Assembly (NCBI RefSeq): GCF_005047355.1
Contig: NZ_SUMC01000011.1
Coordinates: 123,225-187,224, forward strand
Direction of reading: 5' to 3'
From: Actinacidiphila oryziradicis
GTDB taxonomy: Bacteria > Actinomycetota > Actinomycetes > Streptomycetales > Streptomycetaceae
DNA: 64,000 nt
The stretch's first letter is position 1, and each line of letters begins with the position of its first letter. The position numbers and the translations under genes are program-made. Shown in pieces: positions 35,405 to 44,296 of this stretch. The notes beneath the pieces were generated by a model. It was given only the letters and a program-made list of their open reading frames with translations. It was not told where the DNA came from and did no database searches.

Positions 35405-35644
35405 CGTTGTATTGCTCGCTCTCTTGCTGCGTGTTCGTCTTCGTACACGCTCCGGGAAAGCACGATAGATCGCCGGACGACAGCGGCGACAGCGCGAGAT
35501 GCGGATGGGAACATTCGCAAATCGTGATGTACACCGGCCGACTGTACGCGTAATATGAACCGCCGCACCGCCGGTTTGGTTGCCGAGCGAAGGAGTGCAT
35601 GACAAAGCGTTTCACCGGGCGCGTCGCCGCGAAACCAGGATCTT

Positions 35645-36261
35645 GTGCAGCAGCGGCGGTCCGCGTTGGTTCGGCTGGTGCGCGAGGAGGGAACGGTGTC
35701 GGTTGCCGACCTTGCCGCGATGTTCCGAGTCTCGCAGGAGACGATCGGCCGCGATCTGCGGTACCTCGAAAGCCGGCGAAGCGTAGTTCGCAGCTACGGT
35801 TCCGTGCGCGTCGTCGAGAGCGACGTGTTCGAGACTGGGATCGGGTATCGCGAACAGAACGAGACTGCCGAAAAGCTCCGCATCGCCGAGGGGGCCGCAC
35901 GTCGGCTCGGAGACGCACGCACCATCTTCATCGACGAGGGATCTCTTCCGACCGGTTGCGAAGGCCCTGCCCACCGATCAACCGCTCACTGTCCTCATGG
36001 CGTCGAACCCGGTCGTCACAGCGTTGGTGCCGTGCCCGTCGATTGAGGTGATCATGATCGGCGGGCGGGTCCGCAGGACGACGCTCGGCACCGTGGATCA
36101 GTGGGCCACCGATATGCTCCGCGGCCTCTAAGTTCGGCCGATCCGCGTTCGTACGCTTCGGGCGGGTCGAGGACTTCGAGGCTCTCATCACCGGAATTTA
36201 GATGCCCGTGTCAACCGCCCGACGCTACACAACGCTCGGCGCGGAGCTGGTGCGCGTCTAA
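35645..36261 (+). pseudogene. DeoR-family regulator, frameshifted and internally deleted
   Basis: The 5' part encodes a DeoR helix-turn-helix (LVRLVREEGTVSVADLAAMF, VSQETIGRDLRYLE) and the start of the sensor domain up to IFIDEG. The frame then shifts. ALPTDQPLTVLMASNPVV and IEVIMIGGRVRRTTLGTVD continue in another frame to a stop near 36129. About 50 residues later in the family plan, KFGRSAFVRFGRVEDFEALI resumes and ends at 36261. A likely original start is ATG 35599, also out of frame. It is divergent from the GH29 operon it probably once controlled. Confidence 0.8.
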
Positions 36262-36549
36262 GGCTCTCGCGGGGCACTCCTCGAACTCCGGTCACCCCGG
36301 AAATAGAATCGGTCAGTTCACCGGCCGTGGCTCGGCAACTGCCGGAGATATAGGGGCGAGACGCGACCCGGAATCACACAAGAAGCGGTCATGAAGAGCG
36401 GAACACTGGGCTAACCTGCGCGGTTATTTCCATGGCAAGCTTCCCGACAAGGCGATCAGCACCCCGGGGCGACAGCACCGTTTGAACGAAGGAGGGGCAC
36501 GACGCGGTGCAGCCCGGACCGGCGACGCCATGGACGTCGGGTCCGCGTG

Positions 36550-36672
36550 GCGCACCTCATCATGGGCGCGGGAGCCAGCGCCTTCGTACCGATTACTCCG
36601 CTCCCGCTCATGGTCGCGTTCGCGCCGCGCGAGACCGGAAAGCAGAGCACACACCAAGGAACCGCCCAATGA
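36550..36672 (+). pseudogene. Possible MFS transporter C-terminal remnant
   Basis: One frame reads AHLIMGAGASAFVPITPLPL then MVAFAPRETGKQ and ends in a TGA that overlaps the ATG of the polyol dehydrogenase (ATGA). A hydrophobic last helix plus a basic tail and a coupled stop-start is how a transporter gene before a mannitol dehydrogenase would end. Upstream, 36262-36549, shows no convincing coding sequence, so the rest of the gene is gone. Confidence 0.35.
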
Positions 36673-38138
36673 CCTTCATCGCCGGTAATGCGACCAGCTT
36701 CCCTTCGGTCCCCGCCCCGGCCTACGATCGCTCACGCGTCACGACGGGCATCGTGCACTTCGGCCTCGGCAACTTCCACCGCGCGCACCAAGCGATGTTC
36801 ATCGACGGGCTCATGACCGCGGGGCAGGCGTACGACTGGGGCATCTGTGGTGTCGGCGTCCTGCCGGGAGACATCCGCATGCGCGACGTCCTTCGCGCGC
36901 AGGACTTCTTGTACACGCTGGTTCTCAAGCACGGCGACGGCTCACTTGAGCCGCGGGTCATCGGTTCCATCCACGACTACCTGTTCGCCCCCGACGACCC
37001 GGAGGCCGTGATCGCCAAACTTGCCGCGCCGACCACCCGGATCGTTTCGCTCACCGTGACAGAAGGCGGGTACAACGTCGAACGCACAACCGGTGAGTTC
37101 GATGTCACCAATCCTGCCGTGCTGCGGGATGCGGCGACCCCTCGTGCCCCGCTCACAGTGTTCGGGCTCATCGTCGAAGGGCTGGCGCGCCGACGGTCCG
37201 CGGGAGTCCCCCCGTTCACTGTCATGTCGTGCGACAACCTCCCCGGCAACGGCCACGTTGCCAAGCGGGCCATCGTGACGTACGCGACACTCGTCGACGC
37301 CGACCTCGCACGGTGGATAGCCAAGGAGGTAGCGTTCCCCAACTCGATGGTCGACCGCATCACGCCGGTAACCACCGATGAAGACCGCGCCATGGTCAAG
37401 CGGGAGTTCGGCATCAACGACGGATGGCCAGTGGTTGCGGAACCCTTCGTGCAGTGGGCTGTCGAGGATCGGTTCACGCTCGGGCGCCCCGCCTACGAGA
37501 ACGTGGGCGTCCAGGTTGTCGACGACGTCGAACCCTACGAACTGATGAAGCTCCGTCTCCTGAACGCGAGTCACCAGGGCATGGCGTACTTCGGCACGTT
37601 GCTCGGCCACACATACGCCCATGAGGCCGCTGGAAACCCGCTCATCGCGGCGTACCTGCGCCGGTACATGGACGACGAGGTCCGCCCGACGCTCCAGCCG
37701 GTGCCCGGCATCGACCTCGACGACTACATCGCGTCGTTGTTCGAACGGTTCACGAACCCGCATGTCGCCGATACGCTCGCACGACTGTGCGTGGACTCCT
37801 CCGACCGGATCCCCAAGTTCGTGCTTCCCACCATCCGCGCCAACCTCGCCTCCGGTGGCCCCGTCGCACTGGGTGCCGCTCTCGTCGCGAGTTGGGCGCG
37901 GTACGTCGAAGGCACCAGTGAGAGTGGCCGGCAGATCACGGTCGTCGATGAGCTGCGGGACGAGCTCGTCCCGCTCGCGCTCCAACAGCACGACGCCCCG
38001 ACCACTTTCATCGAGTACGGACCGGTGTTCGACGACCTCGCCGCCGAAGAGCGATTCCGCGACGCCTATACGGCGGCCCTGGAAGGTCTGCACCGGAACG
38101 GTTCGAGCGCCGTGCTGGCCTCCCTACTGGGTCGGTGA
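36669..38138 (+). CDS. Mannitol/fructuronate-type polyol dehydrogenase
   Basis: Polyol-specific long-chain dehydrogenase/reductase, 489 aa, interconverting mannitol and fructose or a hexuronate pair with NAD(H). Visible are the cofactor region GIVHFGLGNFHRAHQA, TVTEGGYN, SCDNLPGNG and the catalytic KLRLLNASHQGMAYFG (Lys, Asn, His). Length and motifs are typical of the family. ATG 36669 has AAGGAA upstream. It stands alone next to decayed sequence, and its regulation is not evident. Confidence 0.92.
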   Translation: MTFIAGNATSFPSVPAPAYDRSRVTTGIVHFGLGNFHRAHQAMFIDGLMTAGQAYDWGICGVGVLPGDIRMRDVLRAQDFLYTLVLKHGDGSLEPRVIGSIHDYLFAPDDPEAVIAKLAAPTTRIVSLTVTEGGYNVERTTGEFDVTNPAVLRDAATPRAPLTVFGLIVEGLARRRSAGVPPFTVMSCDNLPGNGHVAKRAIVTYATLVDADLARWIAKEVAFPNSMVDRITPVTTDEDRAMVKREFGINDGWPVVAEPFVQWAVEDRFTLGRPAYENVGVQVVDDVEPYELMKLRLLNASHQGMAYFGTLLGHTYAHEAAGNPLIAAYLRRYMDDEVRPTLQPVPGIDLDDYIASLFERFTNPHVADTLARLCVDSSDRIPKFVLPTIRANLASGGPVALGAALVASWARYVEGTSESGRQITVVDELRDELVPLALQQHDAPTTFIEYGPVFDDLAAEERFRDAYTAALEGLHRNGSSAVLASLLGR

Positions 38139-38518
38139 GGCTTTCATTCACATCGCGGAAGAACACGGCAGGGCCAGGAAGTATGTGGGGCCGCCCCCCG
38201 AATGCCCCGCGCACTACTCCGATCCCGCGCGTGACGCTGACGGCTTGTGGTGCGGGGTGGAGAAATCCTCGACGACGACCGCGTGGAAGGTGCGCGGGCC
38301 ATGCACGCCTTCGGCACTCCACCTCTCCGCCGGGCGGAGCCGAAGTCCCGCCATGCCACCGTCGACAACCAGCGCGGTGCTGGTGACCGAGCTGAGCAGC
38401 TTCAGGCTGCTGAGTCCGGAACGCCGGTACGACATGGCGCCGCACCGGTCGTCGCGGGGCCGGTAGGGAGGGATGATGCCCACGGTGAGGAAGACGCCTT
38501 CTTGGTCCGCCGGGCCGG
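38139..38518. other. Gene-free stretch with an SDR-like fragment
   Basis: No intact gene is seen between the convergent polyol dehydrogenase and GH38 genes. On the minus strand around 38347-38403 the frame reads SSVTSTALVVDGGMAG, which matches the C-terminus common to sugar SDRs, so part of a lost SDR gene may lie here. The rest has no coding signal or strong terminator. Confidence 0.3.
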
Positions 38519-41500
38519 TCAGGTGTTGTCGGTGGAGAGCCTCAGCGTCACGATCTCGAACGGGCGCAGCGTCAGCTCGATGCGGCCGTCCGCTACCGCC
38601 ACCGGGGACTTCGGCCGCTCCAGCAGGTCGCACGCCTCGGCCCGCCGCACACCGAACGCTGTGATCAGCCCGGCCCGGACCCGGCTGCCGTGCGCCTCGT
38701 GGAGCCGGACGACCACGTCACCACTCGCGTCGTCCGCCAACTTGACGGCGGTGACCACTACCGCGTCGTGGTCCACGCTCACCAGCGGGGCCACCTGCGC
38801 GTCGCCAGGCACCAGGCGTTCGGGCAGGTTGATCCAGTAGCCCTCCCGCACCGCGTCGCCGATCCGTGCGCCGGGCACCAGGGCGTAGCGGAAGCGGTGC
38901 AGGCCCTGATCGGTCTGCGGGTCGGGGAAGCGCGGCGCCCGCAGCAGTGAGAGCCGGACCGTCGTGGTGGTGCCGGGCGCGTCGTCGTCCGCTGGGCGCA
39001 CGGTACGGGTGACGTCGTGCCCATAGGTGGAGTCGTTGACCAGCGCCACACCCCAGCCGGGCTCGGCGAAGTGGACGAAGCGGTGGTTGCACGCCTCGAA
39101 CTTCGCGGTTTCCCAACTGGTGTTGGTGTGGGTGGGACGGTACAGGTGACCGAACTGGGTTTCGGCGGCGTACCGGTCGGTGTGGATGTCCAGCAAGAAG
39201 GCGGCCTTGAGGAACTTCTCGGTCTCGTGCCAGTCGACCTCGGTGTCGATGTCCAACCGCTTGACGCCTGCTGTCAGTGTGAGGGTCTGCACCACCCGGG
39301 AGGCGCCGAAGGACCGGGCAACGCGGACTGACACGGCGTCGGGCGTCTCGGTGAGTACGGTGAGTTCGTCCACGTCCGTCAGGTTGGTAACGGTGTTGCG
39401 GTAGAACTGGTCGACGTCCCAGGCATCCCACATGTTGGGGAAGTCGGGGTGGATCTGCAACAGGTTCGCGGCCTCGCCGGGAGCGACGGTCTCGCGGTCG
39501 GCCGCCACGTCGAAGGCGGACACCACGAGCCCGCGCTCGTCGACGGCGACGCGAACCAGGCCGTTGTCGAGCAGATATCCCCCGCCGGCTCGGGCCGAGA
39601 CGGCGCAGCCGCCGGCGGCCGCGGACGCCGGTCGCGCCCCACCGGCCGCGACGCCGCCGCGGGCGTGCGGTGCCGCGTTGAAGACGACCTCGCCGCCGGC
39701 TGTCACGTCTCCGGCCAGGGCGCGCTGCGCGGCCGCGATGAGGGCGTTCAGCTCATCGGCCACGGCGGCGTAGGTTTTCGCGGCCTCCCGGTGCACCCAG
39801 GCGATGGAGGAGCCGGGCAGGATGTCGTGGAACTGGTGCAGCAGCACCGTCTTCCAGATCTTGTCCAGATCCTGGTAGGGGTAGGGGAATCCGGTGCGAA
39901 CGGCCGCGGTGGCCGCCCACAGCTCGGCCTCGCGGAGCAGGTGCTCGCTGCGACGGTTGCCCTGCTTGGTCTTCGCCTGGCTGGTGAGCGTGCCCCGGTG
40001 CAGTTCGAGGTACAGCTCTCCTGTCCACACGGGAGCGTGCGGGTATTCGGCCTGGGCCTTGGCGAAGAAGTCGGCGGGCCTTTCCCACTCGACGGTGGCC
40101 GATCCTTCAAGGTTGCGCAGCCGGGCCGCCTTGGCGATCATCTCGCGGGTGGTACCACCGCCGCCGTCACCCCAGCCGGACGGCGCCAGAGAGTGCCGGG
40201 CGGAACCCTTGTCTTTGAAGTTCCGTGCGGCGTGCGCGATCTCACTGCCCTTCATCGAGCAGGTGTAGGTGTCGACGGGCGGGAAGTGGGTGAAGATCCG
40301 GGTGCCGTCGATGCCCTCCCACCAGAAGGTGTGGTGCGGGAACTTGTTGATCTGGCTCCAGGAGATCTTCTGGGTCAGTAGCCACTTGGACCCTGCCGCC
40401 TTGATGATCTGCGGCAGCCCGGCCGCGAAGCCGAACGTGTCCGGCAGCCACGCCTCCTCGTTCTCCACACCGAACTCGTCGAGGAAGAACCGCTTGCCGT
40501 GCACGAACTGACGTGCCATCGCCTCAGAGCCGGGCATGTTGGTGTCCGACTCCACCCACATGCCGCCGGTCGGCACGAACCGCCCTTCGGCGACGGCGTC
40601 CTTCACCCGCGCGTAGACCTCGGGGCGGTGCTCCTTGATCCAGGCGTACTGCTGTGCCTGGGACATGGTGTAGATGAAATTCGGCTCGTCCTCCAGCAGC
40701 GATGTCATGTTCGCCGTGGTGCGTGCCACCTTGCGGACCGTCTCGCGCAACGGCCACAGCCACGCGGAGTCGATGTGCGCGTGGCCGACCGCGCTGATCC
40801 GGTGCGCGGACGGCACCGCGGGCGCTGCGAGCACTCCGGTCAGCCGTTCACGGGCCTGCGCGGCGGTGCCGCCCACGTCCTGGAGGTCGACCGCGTCGAG
40901 CGCGCGGTCGACAGCGCGCAGGATCTCCCAGCGGCGGGCGGTGTCCACCGGCAGCTCGGCCATCAGCTCGCCCAGCACCTCAAGGTCGTGGACGAGCTCC
41001 CACACCGTACGGTCGAAGACGGCCAGATCCAGCCGGCCCAGTTTGTACTGCGGCTCGGTGCCGGCTGTTTCCTTGTCGCCCAGCGTGGTGGGAACGAAGG
41101 GGTGGTAGTCCAGGATAACCGGGTTGGAGGCGGCCTCGACGTGCAGCAGCACCTGCTCCCCGCCGGCCGCCGGGGATCCGATGCGCACCCACTGGTTGCG
41201 GGGGTTGATGCCTTTGACGGGCGAGCCGTCGGGCCGGTAGACGAGCCCCTCGCACTGGAAACCCGGCATATTCTCGTCGAACCCGAGGTCAATCAGTGCT
41301 TCCACGGTGTTGCCGGCCCACTCCTGCGGGACGGTGCCGGAGACCGTTATCCAGCTGGTGCCCCAGGGGGCGCCCCACGCGTCGCCGACCGCGATCGGAG
41401 TACGGGGGGCGGCGAGCCCCTCGGCGACGGGAACGGGTTCGCCCGGCGCGTTCCAGATGCCGACGTCGAGCGGCACGGAGGCGGGGTAGACGGCGGGGCG

Positions 41501-41560
41501 GATCCGCTCGTCGAGGACACGCTTGAGACGGGATTCGATGAGATTGCGGTCGTCGTGCAT
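38519..41560 (-). CDS. GH38 alpha-mannosidase
   Basis: Large retaining alpha-mannosidase, 1013 aa, cytoplasmic. The catalytic module shows the zinc-binding VGHAHIDSAWLWP, FVPTGGMWVESDTNMPGSE and the nucleophile segment WLPDTFGF, then a beta-sandwich-rich C-terminal half typical of GH38. ATG 41560 follows CCGGAG; the longer upstream frame is non-coding. It would trim alpha-mannose from N-glycan-like or mannan oligosaccharides, complementing the fucosidases and galactosidases nearby. Its promoter is probably in the decayed stretch upstream. Confidence 0.94.
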   Translation of the reverse strand: MHDDRNLIESRLKRVLDERIRPAVYPASVPLDVGIWNAPGEPVPVAEGLAAPRTPIAVGDAWGAPWGTSWITVSGTVPQEWAGNTVEALIDLGFDENMPGFQCEGLVYRPDGSPVKGINPRNQWVRIGSPAAGGEQVLLHVEAASNPVILDYHPFVPTTLGDKETAGTEPQYKLGRLDLAVFDRTVWELVHDLEVLGELMAELPVDTARRWEILRAVDRALDAVDLQDVGGTAAQARERLTGVLAAPAVPSAHRISAVGHAHIDSAWLWPLRETVRKVARTTANMTSLLEDEPNFIYTMSQAQQYAWIKEHRPEVYARVKDAVAEGRFVPTGGMWVESDTNMPGSEAMARQFVHGKRFFLDEFGVENEEAWLPDTFGFAAGLPQIIKAAGSKWLLTQKISWSQINKFPHHTFWWEGIDGTRIFTHFPPVDTYTCSMKGSEIAHAARNFKDKGSARHSLAPSGWGDGGGGTTREMIAKAARLRNLEGSATVEWERPADFFAKAQAEYPHAPVWTGELYLELHRGTLTSQAKTKQGNRRSEHLLREAELWAATAAVRTGFPYPYQDLDKIWKTVLLHQFHDILPGSSIAWVHREAAKTYAAVADELNALIAAAQRALAGDVTAGGEVVFNAAPHARGGVAAGGARPASAAAGGCAVSARAGGGYLLDNGLVRVAVDERGLVVSAFDVAADRETVAPGEAANLLQIHPDFPNMWDAWDVDQFYRNTVTNLTDVDELTVLTETPDAVSVRVARSFGASRVVQTLTLTAGVKRLDIDTEVDWHETEKFLKAAFLLDIHTDRYAAETQFGHLYRPTHTNTSWETAKFEACNHRFVHFAEPGWGVALVNDSTYGHDVTRTVRPADDDAPGTTTTVRLSLLRAPRFPDPQTDQGLHRFRYALVPGARIGDAVREGYWINLPERLVPGDAQVAPLVSVDHDAVVVTAVKLADDASGDVVVRLHEAHGSRVRAGLITAFGVRRAEACDLLERPKSPVAVADGRIELTLRPFEIVTLRLSTDNT

Positions 41561-41717
41561 GGTCGTGACTCCGGGATGAAGGTGGGGCGAATCAGAATCG
41601 GGGGACGTCGTCCGGGGTGATGACCTCGGTGATGCTGCAGGCGGCGAGGTGGGCGCGACGAGGTATTCGGCAAGCGCACCCTTGCGGGAGCTCCCGGCGC
41701 GGGTCTTACTGCCGGAC

Positions 41718-41862
41718 TCAGTAGCGGAACGGGTAGCCGTCCCGCACGAAGGTGATGTCCAGCGGCCGTCGGCGTGGGTATGCGGCAGGTGGCCTCGGCG
41801 TGGTGCCACGGGCCGCCCACCTGGATCGTCAGGCGGTCGGCCCGTGGCACCGCCGACGCCGG
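41718..41862 (-). pseudogene. Unidentified degraded gene fragment
   Basis: In the 317 bp between the GH38 start and the small gene at 41878, the minus strand reads ADRLTIQVGGPWHHAEATC in one frame and PLDITFVRDGYPFRY-stop in another. They look like two halves of one short C-terminal segment joined by a frameshift. I do not recognise the family. It would be the next gene after 41878-42171. Confidence 0.3.
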
Positions 41863-41877
41863 CCGCTCTGGGAGGAG

Positions 41878-42171
41878 TTACTGCGCCTGCTCGTCTGGCA
41901 TCGTGACGAGCTTCTCGAAGAGGAATTCGTGCTTCAGGAACGACGTGTCGTACTCATGCCCTGGATAGGGCGGAATCAGCTGCGCCGCCTGGATCAACCG
42001 CCACCCGTCCCGTAGGGCGTCGACGCCCGTCTTGTAAGGCGGTTCGTCGCTGTCCCCGGTGGTCGGCGACGTGAGCCCCGTACCGTCGTAGACGGACCAC
42101 CCGACCACTTCGGCATCGAGGGCGGACGTGCCCAGATAGAGCACCAGGACCTGCTGGCGGACGGCGGTCAT
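41878..42171 (-). CDS. Hypothetical protein coupled to the PhyH-type gene
   Basis: Acidic/aromatic 97-aa protein (VLVLYLGTSALDAEVVGWSV, YPGHEYDTSFLKHEFLFEKL) with no signal or membrane segment. Its ATG overlaps the stop of the PhyH-type gene and GAGGAG lies upstream, so the two are translated together. I do not recognise the family; it may be a partner of the dioxygenase. Confidence 0.7.
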   Translation of the reverse strand: MTAVRQQVLVLYLGTSALDAEVVGWSVYDGTGLTSPTTGDSDEPPYKTGVDALRDGWRLIQAAQLIPPYPGHEYDTSFLKHEFLFEKLVTMPDEQAQ

Positions 42172-42983
42172 ACGGCACTCCTCTGCGGGCGGTTGGAGGT
42201 CCGGGTCACCCAGTACTCCAAGTCGAAAGACTCGTCGCCGGTCAGGGCGCGCCAGAGCTTGATCCGGTTGTACATCTCCAGCCGGGCCGTGGCGGGCTCG
42301 TACCAGGGGAAGGAGCGTAGCAACTCTTCCGCCACGGCCGGATCGCCGAGATCAGCGGTGTCCCAGAGCAGTCGCTGCCGCACGGTCGGATTGAAGCGGA
42401 TCTTGAACATGTAGCGGAGAACATCGCTGTCGTTGCGCCGCCCGCCGTGCCAGATCCCGTGGTGCAGAAACACCACAGTGCCCGCAGGGCATACCAATCG
42501 GCTCTGCCCGAGCAGATTCTGGTACCGCCCCGTGTCGGTCTCGTTGATCCGCCGCAGATGGGAGCCCGGCACACTCAGTGTGCCACCCATCTCCGGGGTG
42601 ACGTCCTGCGGGTAATACATCATCTGGACGTCGAAGGCGTCAGGCCGTACATCGATGATCGCGTCGCCGTGCAGCGGCTGGGCGTCGCCCCCGCGTGGCT
42701 CGCGGACGTGCACGAAGTGGTGGTCGATGGTCGGATCGGGGCCGACAAGACTACGCAGGGCGCCTGCCACCTCGGGGAGTTCGACGAGGCGGCGGGCGAA
42801 AGAGCCCTCCGGGTAGGCCTCGGGCACGGGTATGCCGTAGGGGACAGCGGGGATCCCCGCCGCGAGGACGCCGAGCGCCTCCGCGTTCATCTCCTCCGGG
42901 ACGACCGCGTCGATACGCAACGAACCGTGCGCGACGAAGTGGGCCATCTGGACGGAGGTCAACAAGTAGTCACTGGTTGCCAT
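42168..42983 (-). CDS. PhyH-family Fe(II)/2-oxoglutarate dioxygenase
   Basis: Phytanoyl-CoA-dioxygenase-like protein, 271 aa. The iron-binding pair is visible as LHGDAIID (His, Asp) and the distal His in FLHHGIWHGG; GTLSVPGSHLRR is the usual intervening block. Such enzymes hydroxylate small molecules using 2-oxoglutarate and O2. It is divergent from an AraC regulator across 70 bp, a common pairing in Streptomyces, and coupled to the small gene downstream. Substrate unknown. Confidence 0.88.
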   Translation of the reverse strand: MATSDYLLTSVQMAHFVAHGSLRIDAVVPEEMNAEALGVLAAGIPAVPYGIPVPEAYPEGSFARRLVELPEVAGALRSLVGPDPTIDHHFVHVREPRGGDAQPLHGDAIIDVRPDAFDVQMMYYPQDVTPEMGGTLSVPGSHLRRINETDTGRYQNLLGQSRLVCPAGTVVFLHHGIWHGGRRNDSDVLRYMFKIRFNPTVRQRLLWDTADLGDPAVAEELLRSFPWYEPATARLEMYNRIKLWRALTGDESFDLEYWVTRTSNRPQRSAV

Positions 42984-43053
42984 GCGTCAAAACTAGGCGG
43001 CAGGCTCTGCCCACGCGTAGGTCGTACTCACCCACTACTGGTAGTATTTCACC

Positions 43054-43842
43054 ATGCGCAGAGTATCGGTCCATCTGGACGCACCCCCGCAGGTCGTCAA
43101 TATCGGCGTCGGCGTCCATGGCCCGGCAGGCCATACGGATGTGTTCCGCCTCCCCGACCTGTGGCAGCTGCACCTCTACCGCTACGTCGCCGATCTGACT
43201 GTCGAGGGCACTCCGTACGCCATCCGCCCCGGCCGGGTCAGTCTCGTACCGCCGGCGACGACCGTCCGGTACCACTACCACGGGGATCGCCCGGAGCACC
43301 TCTACGCGCACTTGCGCCTGCCTGCCACCGGCACCCCGCGATCCCTCCCCGTGATGCAGGACGCCGGGGCCGAGCTGTCCGCCCTCAACGCGGCGTTGCT
43401 GCAAGCCATCGCCGCCGTCCCCACCGCGCCCGGCCGGGTCACCGCCGAGGTCTGGGCGGCCCTGTGGCGGATCGCCCACCTCACGCCCCCGCTCCCGCAA
43501 TCGGGCCCGCACCCCGCCTTCACGGCCGCGGTCACGCACATCGAGTCGCATCTCGCGAGCCCGCTTACCATCCCCGTCGTCGCCCGCGCCGCGGGGATCT
43601 CGCACAATCACCTCACCCGGCTCTTCCGCGCCGAGACCGGCGGCACTGTCGTCGCCTACATCCGCCGCCGCCGCCTGGAGCGGGCCCGGCATCTGCTGTG
43701 CGAGTCGACCCTCTCCATTCCGGCGATCGCGGCCGCTGTCGGCGTCCCTGACCTTCAGGCATTCAACAAGGCCTGTCACCGGGAACTCGGCGGTTCGCCC
43801 CGGGCAGTGCGAGGGCGCAGCGGGGGCGGCGACGTCGCGTAG
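43054..43842 (+). CDS. AraC-family transcriptional regulator
   Basis: AraC/XylS regulator, 262 aa. An N-terminal cupin-like effector domain (about 1-120) is followed by two helix-turn-helix motifs (about 165-255; PLTIPVVARAAGISHNHLTR and PAIAAAVGVPDLQAFNKACH). The 70-bp gap to the divergent PhyH gene must hold the promoters of both. It likely activates the PhyH operon. Confidence 0.9.
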   Translation: MRRVSVHLDAPPQVVNIGVGVHGPAGHTDVFRLPDLWQLHLYRYVADLTVEGTPYAIRPGRVSLVPPATTVRYHYHGDRPEHLYAHLRLPATGTPRSLPVMQDAGAELSALNAALLQAIAAVPTAPGRVTAEVWAALWRIAHLTPPLPQSGPHPAFTAAVTHIESHLASPLTIPVVARAAGISHNHLTRLFRAETGGTVVAYIRRRRLERARHLLCESTLSIPAIAAAVGVPDLQAFNKACHRELGGSPRAVRGRSGGGDVA

Positions 43843-43852
43843 AAGACGGGAA

Positions 43853-44025
43853 TCAACTCCACCACGTGACGCGGAGGGGATGGTCCTTGGTCTTCGTGTA
43901 CTCCGCCCCGGAACCCGCGATGTCAGAGCAGGCGGGGCTGGTGGCCGACGACCCATGCGTCGTGCCCGGGCGGGCACACGAAGACGTCGCCGGGGCCGAC
44001 CTGGCCCTCCGCGTTCTCGTGGAGC
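43853..44025 (-). pseudogene. Cupin-2 domain protein remnant, frameshifted
   Basis: On the minus strand LHENAEGQVGPGDVFVCPPG then HDAWVVG reads as the second half of a cupin. It hits a stop, and a neighbouring frame continues ACSDIAGSGAEYTKTKDHP to a stop at 43853. The join needs one frameshift, and the N-terminal half is not recognisable in 44026-44296, which otherwise shows no gene. Confidence 0.5.
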
Positions 44026-44296
44026 GGCGTCGCAGTCGTTCAGAGCGTGCCTTCGACTGGCTCGACACCGACAGGGCGAGGTAGCGGATCAGCCGGGTGT
44101 CCGCGAGCCAGCGGGTGATGACCGGGAGCCGTGGTCACCGTCCTCCGCCGATCAAGCGCCACACCGTTGGGGGCGCGTTCTACGGATCGATCCGGTCCGG
44201 ATTCCGGGAGCACGTCCATTGCGGGCGAGAGAGGCCGGGCCAGTTGCACGGCGGATGATTTCCATCCTTTTGTCACGCTTCAGGAGCGCCCCAGGC

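Noticed and set aside
42168..42983. PhyH-type gene as part of a natural-product cluster
   Set aside because: No synthase, carrier protein or other biosynthetic gene is nearby; only a regulator and one small gene accompany it.
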